The position numbers and the translations under genes were made by a program. Source: Cyprinodon diabolis (Eukaryota; Chordata; Actinopteri; Cyprinodontiformes; Cyprinodontidae). Taken from it: 64,000 nucleotides of DNA. Positions 1 through 11,500 of the stretch are shown one piece after another. The stretch covers positions 31,074,111 to 31,138,110 of the forward strand of contig CM060081.1 in the NCBI GenBank assembly GCA_030533445.1, written 5' to 3'. The notes beneath the pieces are model-generated. The model had not been told where the DNA came from and made no database searches. It worked only from the letters and a program-made list of their open reading frames with translations. Within the stretch, counting starts at the first letter, position 1; every line of letters starts with the position of its first letter.

Positions 1-900
1 ATAACACAGTTTGGATTCGGTAAAAAGAAAAAAGGTTTTGAGAAGGATTTCACTAGGAGGCAAAGGTAATTTATGCTAGATTATGAAAATATGGATTGGT
101 TCTTTTAAGGGGGAAAAATTAAATATGAGCATCAAGTAAAAAACCAACGCCAGATCCAGAGTTCTTGAGCACAGATGGTGTAAAAAGAAACAAGTCCCGT
201 TTCTGTCAAGCAGAAAATAAATCAAAATGCTTTAGAAATTTGATCAGCATGTCTGTAAATTAATTATAAAAAATGTATATGTATTTTAGTGCAAAAAAAA
301 GCCTTAGAAATCTTGACGGAAATCTTAACAAAAATGACAATTTGTCTTTCAACAGTTTTACAGAGTAGATGGAAACATTTTACACAACATTTTTTTCTAT
401 CTACTTTGGAGCCACTTACCACAATGGCCTCTTAATACTGTAAAATGTTTGCAATCCCACAAAACTCTTCCATGACAGAATGCAGTGGGATCTAACAAAC
501 TTTGGTATGATGTAGAGTCTAATGCATGCACACTGTATGATAGCTGCCTGCTGGAACAAATCACAGCAATAAGCTATACTGATGCACCTCATCAGCAAAC
601 AACATGCATCTGTCCTGCCAAGCATTTAAACACAACTCTGGTAGCTGCAGCCTTTATGTGTATTAAAACAAATGTAGAAAGAGAATATGGATGCAGCTAC
701 GGGTGGAGAGGAGAGGCAAACCTGGGATGCTAGTTTTACCGAATGAGTTGGAAGTTTGCATTCATTAATCTTCTATTAGCAGATAGTATCCATAAGCCTA
801 TATTGGTTACTGCTGATATTTCTTAGGTGACATATTTAGTTAAATAAGGATTAAGCAAGTCTTCCCCTATGCAAGTCTTATTACATAAAAGACAAATTAT
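1..900. other. Non-coding flank, no gene seen
   Basis: AT-rich sequence with short open frames only. No splice-bounded frame, protein family or repeat is recognised. It lies beyond the 3' end of prxl2b, before the dispersed repeat that begins near 905. Confidence 0.5.
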
Positions 901-904
901 AACT

Positions 905-1665
905 TAAAAGGTATAGTGGAGGATTTTGCGCTTATTTTTTAAAAGACCCGCCCTCTCTACTTAAAAAAAAAAAAAAAGCACATTCACAACCCTGTACCCG
1001 CTCCAGAGAGGGAACGCCTATTAAATACGTGCGAGAACATGCACAAGCCCATTTCTTTGCAAGTACGCCTTGTTGAAAAGTTGCTGTTCTCATAGCTCAT
1101 ACAAGCTTAATGTGTCTGAACATCCACCCTAACCCCTAAATCGCTATATAGAGCGGGGACTATATAGTGCACTTTATAGTGAACTCAGTTAACTGACCGT
1201 TCGGACAGATGATCACTGCTTTTTGTTCCCCATTGGTCATGTATCTCCTCCACTGTGTGATGCCTGCGCCATCTTTGCTCTTAGTGACCGCTGGGTAGCA
1301 GCAGCCTATGGCGACAGCAGGGTCGCTTTGACAGTAAATCCTGGAGGAGAGCTCTCTACGCAAAGCATTCTGGGATATATCTTGCCACTTCTGAGGCCTT
1401 TCTTTTCTTCTGATACCCTTCGTAGACACTTTTTCTTACCCTCAGTCATATTCAAAGAACCTTGTTGAGAAAGGTGAGATTCAATGACTGTCTGCGACTG
1501 TAGCTCAACACAGTGACAGTGCGCATGCGCAAAAAAACATAGCTTATGGAACAAGCACGTAGGACGGCCTTCCGTAAACATACCACCAGAATGATTGATA
1601 ATTAGGAGGACCAATTATTTAGATGATCCATGCGGAAATAAAAGATTTTCCTCTATACCTTTAAA
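905..1665 (-). repeat. Dispersed repeat, copy A (inverted relative to copy B)
   Basis: The reverse complement of this block matches 5695-6796 once the hAT insertion at 6053-6767 is set aside. Shared stretches include the region around AATCATTCTGGTG, the GCACAAG/CCCATTTC part and the end around GGGCGGGTCTTT. The outer ends look like short inverted repeats (GGTATAGTGGAGGAT on the left, CCTCTATACC on the right) next to TTAA-like bases. This suggests a DNA-transposon derivative, but the superfamily is not settled. An NRF1-like palindrome TGCGCATGCGCA sits inside near 1519. Confidence 0.6.
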
Positions 1666-3480
1666 CTAAACATTTTCAAAATTAAAAGCTAAACTAAACT
1701 AGCTTGCAAATGCTAAAAATAAAAGAACAATGTTTATCGCCTTTAAATTCACAAATTGGTGGAACAAGCTATTGGTCTTTAAGCTCACTGTTACAAACTG
1801 TAATCCAGCTGTATAAACCAAATGAGATAACGGGACAGGATCATGGAAATTCTGGGATTAAGTTCAATCATACGGAATTTAATTTTCTAAAGAAGACGTT
1901 AAACCGATAATTCATGGTTTTGCCTAGTATATGAAGAAGGTACCTCGAGAAAAGTTTTTCTTTTTTTGGGGGGTGGGGTGGGGGGATTTCAGGCTTCCAA
2001 CTGTCAGGAAGACGATTTATCAATTTTTTTTTATTTTTTTTTTATTCTTTTTTTTTTTTTTTTACCACAAACTCCTTCCAAACCCAAGACGGTTCCAGCT
2101 TGTGACTTGCTCTTGTTCCAGACACATTATGACCCCTGAGAGGAAACAAGGTCTTTCCTGTTCCCAATGACATCTGTTGGTTGTCAGACAGGTCATGGGG
2201 GGATGCTACAACAGCTCTGACGTTTGGCCTCTCACAGGGAACAGGCAACAGAGCCAGAAAGAAAAATGGTAAAAGTACATGTGGTGAATTTATCTGCTTT
2301 ATCAAAAAAGCCAACGATCACAGGACATCTCTATCAAGCTCTGGACTCAGATCACTGATCCAAAAGCGATTAGTCCTTGAAACGTAATTACAATATAAAC
2401 AGAAGTTGTGTGTCAGACATAATTTCTATTGCACGGCACATTAGACACCAACATCACAGACCCACAATTTACACTGTGGGTAATTTCTCTTACTAAAGTA
2501 TTGAGTCCCTATGGGGTTTTGCGTTTGCAATAAAGAGAAAAAAAATAAATTCACAGATTTTCTCCCTTTTCTTTTTCCGTTATATTTCAGATCATCAGTT
2601 GAACTTAGGTGAAACAAATGTAACCTGAAAAAATATTTAATACAGTTTTCAAATGAAAATCGTATTTGTTCAGTGGAAAAAAACAAAAACCAATTTATAT
2701 AAAAAATGTATTTCTAAGTCAGTTACACAGATTAGGATGTTTGTATCATTCTTTCATTTGTTTTTTTTGAAGTCAATAATGAAAATATGATATGAGATTT
2801 TTTATAAAATGTTATAAAAATGATGTAGAAAAATGGAGAAATTTTTTTTTATTTATTTAGTATTTGCTTTATACTTTGCATATAAAGAAAACAGATTACA
2901 AGCACATTAATTATTAATTAAATTTTTTAATAAACTTCCTCTGGGCTCCAAGGTAATGACAGTTTGAGTCACAAGAGGCAAGTAAAAGAAGACAGGAGAA
3001 TCATGCATGATTTATAATCACTGCTCTGAACATGGTGCAAGGGTGCATGTAGCAAAAGTGACGCAATCATGACATCCCTGCCCCTGAGAGCGCAGCCCTT
3101 ACCTCTGTTGCACATGTCCGAATTTTTGTTAATTGCTGCTGACCGAGTGCACAGCCTCATTCCTAATGGGATTATATTAAGTTGCCCTGCACGAACAGGT
3201 TTGCCTGTAATCATCAAATGGCAAAGAAGGTTCAAGTGGAACAGTTTGGTTAAATATAGTGTTGTTCCTGATTATTCTGTCATCAAAAACTACAAATAGA
3301 AAATATTAAATCAGTTTCAGGGGTAATTCCATTTGCAAAGCTTGAGAAGCACAAATATTTCCGTTTCCATCACCTACAGCATAAATAAAGTCTGAAACTA
3401 CAAACCCACGGTATACACTGCATTTAGCTTTTATTTAGTAAAATAAAGTTGTTTTTTTTATATCTGTCAACCCATACAGG
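1666..3480. other. Non-coding, AT-rich, homopolymer runs
   Basis: Contains long T and A runs (for example near 2025-2065 and 2850) and several short chance frames. No protein family, RNA gene or repeat end is recognised. Confidence 0.45.
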
Positions 3481-3539
3481 CTTCACAGGCATAGCCCCGT
3501 CTCGCTGTAGCATGCCGTCTCTCTCTTAGTGTGCAGCAG

Positions 3540-4250
3540 AGGCCCGTACCATGAAGCGAGCTCAACCCAGCGGGATTCCTCCAACAATGGCAATCAGGAT
3601 CAACGGTACCATGAAGCTGGTTATCAACTTGCAAATTCAACCCAGCTGGAACTGTTCATGAATCTCTGAATGCTCATGTATAAAGGGGAACGTTCTAGGT
3701 GAAAGACCTATCACAGTGATGAGCGCAGAAGTTTGAGCTTTCTGAGGTTTCTTGTGTGAGAGACCAAAACTCATCTTACAGAAACTTGAAGAGGAAAAGA
3801 GTCTCAATGAAGGGGAAAAGGATTGATAACGGAGTAAAAGTGCAAGTTAAACATCAGTGTAATCTAAAACAGCCATGCATCCCAAACACTATTAATTGCA
3901 TCCCATCCTCCAGCTGTAACCCCTCTGTAGTGAGGAGGACCTGGCAGCAGATAAAAAATAAAACACCAAAATATAATTTCATCTGGTTAGTTGGACTTTT
4001 CAATTCAATAATGTATGAGCGACAAAAAAGCTGGAACCTGATTCCACGATTGCATCATATTAATACGAGAAGTAAAAAAATTCAGAGTGAATTCATCCAG
4101 ACTTTTAAAGCTGTGAACTTTTTTGTACCTGGCGATTTACCGTTAATCCCCCATTGTTGCAGCTTCAGATCATTTTCTACCCTTCACATTGATACCTTTA
4201 GAGCAAACAACAAAAATATAATTGTAATCCTGATGTTGGTAATAGGATGA
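3540..4250 (+). pseudogene. Degenerate Myb/SANT-like transposon protein fragment (Harbinger-type suspected)
   Basis: An open stretch at 3756-4250 carries a segment reading NPSVVRRTWQQIKNK. It resembles the Myb/SANT-like DNA-binding proteins that accompany PIF/Harbinger transposons, where a motif of the type TW-x-Q-[VI]-K-x-K-Y-x-N is common. The remaining residues do not look conserved, and no transposase is seen nearby. Just upstream, at 3541-3625, is a repeated motif (GTACCATGAAGC, twice, about 60 bp apart) that may be a terminal part of the element. The family call is inferred from one short motif. It is most likely a decayed mobile-element remnant, not a host gene. Confidence 0.35.
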
Positions 4251-4625
4251 ATATGACTTTCTAGGTAATCTAGGTGTAAATCCCAGGGAGAATTGCAAAC
4301 TCCAATATGTTGTTATAAAACTACAGTAAGCACATCTCCAGTGATCTAAGCAATAAACGTGACATGCATTTATTTATCAAAAGATGGTTTTATGGATACA
4401 ATATTTTATTTTATAGAGCTACACTGAGATTCCACAACTTCAAGTATGACTGCGTACTTAGAAGTTGCCATACTTTGTGACATGGTAGTAATATCTTGTT
4501 GAATTTTTGTTTGTTGACACAAAAATTACTAATTCTGGGAAGCATGTTAGATTACTCTTGAGGGAATCAAATTCATAGTTTTGGAACTTGCTTGGAGCTT
4601 AAAGCTCCATCAAGTTAAGAAATTT

Positions 4626-4745
4626 ATGGAACGCAAAAGTGCTCAAGAGACCAACTTCAGCTTCGTGCTCAACAGCTCGTTCCGCCACAGCTTCACTGCC
4701 AACATCATGAAGATTAATTATCATTCCGATCAGAAGGAAGACTAG
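4626..4745 (+). other. Small unrecognised ORF (39 codons) with GC-rich core
   Basis: ATG at 4626 opens a 39-codon frame ending in TAG at 4743. Codons from about 4650 to 4715 use mostly C or G in the third position, unlike the AT-rich surroundings, and read as NFSFVLNSSFRHSFTANIM. I do not recognise the protein. It could be a retrocopy fragment, a decayed exon or chance. There is no clear splice context. Confidence 0.2.
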
Positions 4746-5146
4746 TCGCTTTTTGGGATGAGTCAATAAGGGTGCAGGTTCAACCCGTTGACACTGACTG
4801 GCCGACAGTCATTCAGTTGAACATCCAAATGAATCCACAATGATTTCTAGTTTGGGAATGCATTTTTAAATTAAATATTATTTTTCATTATTATGAAATA
4901 CATTTAATAATTAACTGTAAACTTTACTTGCATTTAGTTGTTATTTCACAGTTTTATCAACATGTTAAATATTCATGTAAAACATATATAATAAATTTAA
5001 GCAGATAATCATTTCAAAATAATTTATTTAGTTTTGAGCAGATTTTTGTTCCAATTCTTTGCATGTAATCATAAACATCATGGATCAATGCCACCCTTCA
5101 TCCAACATAGATTAGTAAAGAACAATGCTTTATCTACGGTTCCAGC

Positions 5147-5152
5147 TTTATT
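5147..5152 (-). terminator. prxl2b: Polyadenylation signal of prxl2b
   Basis: AATAAA on the minus strand lies 37 bases past the proposed stop codon. It supports the exon at 5189-5343 as the terminal coding exon. Confidence 0.6.
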
Positions 5153-5188
5153 AACAGGGCTCAACCCTACAATTAAATTCTCAAAGCA

Positions 5189-8100
5189 TCAGGAAAGAGT
5201 TATCAGTTTAACAAAAGGTCTTACCACAGGTTTCTGCCCAGCTTCCACTGTGGCGGAGATACCGAGAGCCTTGGTGATGTCCTCCAAAGGTACAAGGTCT
5301 CCTGGTGAATCCTGGATGAAGTGGAGTAACACCTTTTCTCCACCTATACACGGAAGGAAATAAGATTAACTTTATTAAAAAGCAGGATTCCTCTCAGGTG
5401 TTCAATAAATAAGAAATTAGTGTCTGTCTGATGGTGTCTGGCAGTATCTTCCTGTCTTGAAACATCAGATAATCTGAATATATAGAGAAATTAAAGTGGG
5501 ATTCTGCAGCTGGTGGACATATCTAGCTTCATGCGAGACTTCATAGAGAGCTTTAAATTAGAGAGGATATAGGAGCGAACCTGCAGTCCTGACCTCCTCT
5601 CCAGAGAAGTTTGTGGGAGGAGTAAACATGGCGTTAGCTGATTATACTTTAGTGTCTATAACAAACAAAATGGCTGACTTGCTTTAAATGGCAGTTAAGT
5701 GGAGGATGTTGTTTTTCCAGCTGGATCATCAAAATAAGTCGTCCTCTAATTGTCAATCATTCTGGTGATAGGTTTACGTAAGGTCGTCCTATGTCCCTTT
5801 CTCTTACTTGTGGCGAGTCTGACATAGTGGAAAAATTGTAAATCTTCTTTTAGAAAGTAGGCTTGCATGAAGCAAATAGCAACTTGTACACAAAGCGTGC
5901 ACGAGGAGAAATGGGCCTTGTGCATGCTTTCGCGCGCGTTTAATAGTCAGCTTTATGCAGCTATCCAATAGGAGTTCCCTCTTGGGAGTGGGTCCAGGGT
6001 TGTCCATGTGCATTTATTTTTCAATTTGAGAGGGCGGGTCTTTAAAAAAAACTAGGGATGCACGATATAATCGGCCCCCTATCGGTATCGGCCTGTATCA
6101 GCCTTAAAACTGAATATCGGACATCGGCCACCCCACCGATATTTAACCCGATATTTGATCAGCTTCTGAGTTTCTAAAGTCTAAAAAAAAAAAAAAAAAA
6201 AATACTACTTCTTCTTCTTCCTCAAAAACTTCTTTTTTACAGACTTAAAAACTTCTAAAGACGAGGGAGAAAATATTGATACATTAAAATATCACAATAT
6301 CTTCATATGCTGATATATTGCCATTTAAAAACACCATATCAATCTCTTTTACTAATGAAATATTGCTATATGTCATCGTTATACTACGAAATCCCCCGAA
6401 AATTCAAAAAATTTTGCCATATTTTTATATGTTGATATATTGCCGCGGTATCGATCTATTTTACTAACAAAATCTCACAAGAATTTGCAAAATATCACGA
6501 GAGTTTGTAACAGAACGATGAAATTTCACGAGATTTTGAAAGTAAAATAGATCGATACAGCGTTTTTAAAAGTCTATTTGATATCAGCATATGAAAATAT
6601 ATTTGAGTATATTATTTTTCAAAGTGCCAGAAATGGATAACAAAACAGCTATTTTCAATGACTACTTATTTTTGTCCAGGTTTAACATCAGTATCGATAT
6701 CGGTTATCGGCTACATTAGTTTTAAAATATCGGATATCGGCCAAAATCCCAATATCGTGCATCCCTAAAAAAAACTGCCAAAATCATCCACTATAAAGAA
6801 AGCAGTGGCGGCTGGTGAAAAATATTTTTGGTGGGGCTGATATATTCTAGTGTATGTCTCCAACTAATCCGGAATAAGAATTCAAATAAACAATTGGACA
6901 ATACATACAATTTAACAGTAATGATTTAATTTACTATATAATAACAGTAACAGTGATGATTTGGGTCACTGTGACGGGGTTCTTTGGCCTCCAAGAATCC
7001 AGGCTCAGTCGGGTTACCTGTGTTGGTGATTTATTGTGCTCGAAAACTCAAAACAGGGTGCAAAAGAAACTAAACATGTACAAGATACTCTGGGCCTCAG
7101 CCTCCCTCCAGTTACCAGCAATGTAACAAAGAAACAGAAAACAAAAAGTGCCGCTTTTCTTTCCACAGCCCTCATTAAATAGTTTAAGCCCCTACAGGCT
7201 CTCTTATTTCTGATTTCTTCTCATTAATCAGTTTTGTCCATATATTACCTCCACAAACAATTGATGTACAAAAACAAATTATTTTTACAACTTAATTCCT
7301 TTACACAGATTCATTGACTTATTCAATTACACCAAACTGGGTGAACCCAGCAAAGACGCAGCCAGACTGAAGATGACAAGTCCCCGTAGCATACACACAC
7401 ACCCACACACACACGGCTAACCCCACTGAAATATTAAGTGTGCACCCTCAATACGCCAGCAGGTAACCAGGACAGCTTGTGTGTTTTAAGTTAATGGAGC
7501 TACTGCGCTCAGCGCGAGCGGATTGGTCCTCACAAGCACAGTATAACAGGAATGTGTGTGTGGCGCGCAAAGTTAGAGGATGTGGATTCGTCACAGTCAC
7601 AAAAACCATGACATGAAATTTTCATATCCTACAACAGGGATGTTCTTCTGGCAAACGGGTAGATAAATAAGGATCTCACCGAATTTGGTGGAAGCTGCAT
7701 CTCGTTCGTTACGTTCGCCATCATCCCTCTAATTGTCTGCACCTGCACTTGGGTTTAGAAGCCTGTTAAAGCGCAGTATTTTCAGAGCCCCAAGACCATA
7801 AAGTTCTGAGACGCTGATTGGCCATTAAATTCACCTAGCAATAGTACATGATTGACAGATTCTCTGCAAATGTGGGTCAGTCTGATCAGCGCCCCCAGAA
7901 CAGAGACGGTAGGAGTCCGTCTGTGGAAATCCACAAATTAATGACAGTAGATAGGGAAATGTAGTTTATATAATTTGTTTTGCTTATAGGTACACACTCT
8001 AGAGAGTAAAACTGACATTTATGAGTTAATTTCTAAAAATATATTTTACGTTTCTCTCTTCTTATCAGGGAGGGCGGTGCCCCAGCGCCCCCTATGGGCC

Positions 8101-8521
8101 GGCCGCCACTGAAAGAAAGGGATACCATTCATAGTAATTTGTGACCAAGCAGGTAACCAGCATGACAACGAAAGAGTATCCAGATTGATGGGGATCTGTA
8201 TTCTTTGTGAGTTATGTTTAAAAATAACAAAAAAGTATTTTTTTTTTTTAATCTTTTAGTTTTTTTCCTCCAACCCAACAAAATGTAATTTCACTATCTG
8301 TTATATAGTAAATCTAGAGTACCAAACATTATATATTGATAATGAGATTCTATAATATTTTTATGTTAAGCTAAAGCCCATTTGCTTTCTTCCCCCATTG
8401 TTTCCCCAGATTTACCTTTTTCCAGCTCAACAATATTGTATAAAATATACTGTTTTACTAACATCTTTTTCAAAATATTCACCTTTGTTTAGTGCAGTTA
8501 TATTTAAAAAAAAAAAAAAAA

Positions 8522-8580
<59 letters not shown>

Positions 8581-11500
8581 AAACATTACACTAGCGTAAC
8601 TTATAACCATTTCCTGGTTACATCCCAGCATAAATTAACATGCAGTGAGAAGTTGGGCGGTTGCCAAGAAGGGGTTTAAGCGGAATAAAGATGTAATTGT
8701 GGAGCCACACAGGACAGAGCGACCTGTGGTTTAAACTCCTTTCTATCGGGGCAAGCTGCCCTGAAGCATCATTAAAGACCATCGGCACATTAACTGAAAG
8801 TAGCAGTGAAGCAGTCTTCCATTTTTGGCTCCTAGTGTTTATCTTGACCCTGAAAGTTATCTGAATCAACAGGGAAATTATATGTTGATCCGATTTACCT
8901 GTTTAAAATAAATAAATAAATCCCTCCTTCCCATTTTAATGTGGAGATGTTCAAACATATTAGTACATGACTTGTTAACTAAACATCAGACCCTTTATAT
9001 GAAATCAAAGCTGTCCAAAATGTGACTTTAAAATAATTTTAGAGCCAAGAAATAAAGAGAAGGTAGTGAACATCCCTGCTGAGCATTGACCTGATTACAG
9101 TTACAATGTGAAACACCACTGCCCCCTTGTGGATATATAGGAAAATTGAGTTTCCAAATTAACAAAACAGACAGACAGACAGACTACCTTTTGAAACAAT
9201 GATCATGCCACCACTCTGCAACAGATCTCCTGAAAGGTTTCCCTCGATTCCTGCAGCACTAGCCTGAAGATAGCAGACAAATCTTGGTCAGAAAAATTTG
9301 ATATCACAACACACTCTATAGATCTAATGACTGTGGTAGAGTGATAATATTATAAGCTCTAAATAACAGAGGACATTTTTTTCCAGTTTTTGTATGTATG
9401 ATTCTTTATCTATAAATAAAAACAGGCTAAACACTACCTTTGAGGCTATATCTCTCACTTTCTTCCCTAGAGCAGCAGGAAGCACGCTGACAGCATTGTA
9501 CCTGAGGAGGAAAAAGTTCATTATTTTCACTAGAGCTAAAAGGGGTAAAAAATTCAACAACAAACAAAAAGAAAGAAAAAAACACACAAAAACCTTAATG
9601 GAGATTTAGTGTTTTGTAATTCACCACAAGAAGCTACTAAATATTAGCACATTTCAATAATTTATCCCCTACATACAATTCCATTACGACCTACATACAA
9701 ATCCTTCGGCAATGAATAAGAAACTTTGTCAGGTTTTGTTACATGACAACCAAACACATCTCTGTATTTTATTGTGTGATGTATTTGGCAAGCTTGAACA
9801 AAATTGAAGAAAAAATACATTTCTTTCATAGATTTCTTAACTATGCCCTTACATCTAGCCCCCTACACTCTAATACCCCCAAACAAACTAAAACACCTTC
9901 ACATCTCAGCTGCTAGCAACAGGTTCCACCTGTGTGTCACTTAGTTCCAGTAAAAATCCAGCTGTTCTGTTAAAAACCTGAGATGTTTGCCGTATTTATA
10001 ATTGATAAAGTTTATGGTTAGAGGGGCTCAAGTTATCCAGCGCTATATCTTTACTTATGCTGCTTTAGGCTTAGATTGCTGGAGGACATGGAAACCCCTT
10101 TTCATCAATCTCCTTCATTCAATCTCTATTCTCCAGAATGTGTAATCTTTATCTCGAAAGTTATGCTCTCTCTGCTTTTTCTCATCATAGTAGCTTCATC
10201 TGGTCTTTTCCTGTTTGGATGAGACACCATCCTGGAGAGAAATATAAGCTGTGCTGCTGCCATCAGCTTCTCTGTTTACAGATGTGAAAGCTTGGCCTGT
10301 TTTTCAGTGTAGTGCCGTTTCTCTGATTGTGACTAATTATATGTGCTCTCTTTTTGATCATCTGACATGTGAGCTGAATCGGAGCTCATCTGCCTGGCTG
10401 TGTGTTTCCTGTGGAGCTGGTTGACAGTAGTCTTTTGTATCTCTGCTTCCTTCTCCTTGAACCCCAGTCGGCCTCAGCAGCTGGCCACTCACACTGAGCC
10501 TAGTTCTGCTGGAGGTTTCTTCCTGATAAAAGAGTTTTCCTCTCCACTGTTGCAACAAGCATGCTTGGTGCAAGGGTTTTCCTTTGAGTCGAATAAATGC
10601 AATCAACTGGTTTTCATTAGAAAGAAAACTTTGAAACAATTGGACTGTATGATCTGGTTGAATTGTCTCTGTAAAGTTCCTTGACATGAGGTGTACTGTG
10701 GTCAGCAAATGCTCCAAAGCATTGGAGGCAAAACATTCTAATTAATGTTTGGCTATATTTGCACCTAAATGTGGTTTAACAAAGTGTTAACTTCATACAT
10801 ACAAATGACACATTTCAGGTGCTTTAGTTTAAAAAAAATAAAATAAATAAAAAATAATAATAATAATAATAATGAACAGAAAGCTGTGATTTTCTTCCTT
10901 TTACTCTTTACATTAATTCAAAAATGTTGACATGAAATCAAAATAGAAGTTTGTGGTTGTTTGTGATAAGGTTCAAGGGTGTTCAGAGCCAAATTAAAGG
11001 GGAGTCTAAGACATTGTAAGTTCATAAAAACAAACAAAAAAATCAAACTGCATTCATCTTTACATTAACATAAACTCACCTTTTAAATCCCAAATCCTTG
11101 TAACACGACTTATCTTCATCCACATAAATGGCTGAAAAAACAGTGACAGATGAATTTTTACACACCTTGTGGAAAAAGGAGTGGCAGTAGAGCTGTAGTC
11201 AGGGAACAAACTTTCCAAAAAAAAGCCATCATTGTCACACTAGACACTGAGTGGGTGTGTTATGGGGGGAAAAAATGATCATTATGCTGATGGAGACTCT
11301 CAGTCATCAAGGTCATAGTCATTACAAAAAAAGTAAAAAAAAAAAAAAACACTGGACTTTGTTTTCCATGTTTGAATACGTTTCACTTCCCATCCGGGAA
11401 GCTTTTTTAATTTAAAATGTCTGGATTAGCCTTGAGTTCCAGGCTTTATAGAGTAGCCCAACAAAGCCTTGTTATGGCTTTGTTGGATTGAATCCAAAAA

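Noticed and set aside
1160..1614. Overlapping frames of 81-102 codons on both strands
   Set aside because: They fall inside the dispersed repeat (copy A) and resemble no transposase.
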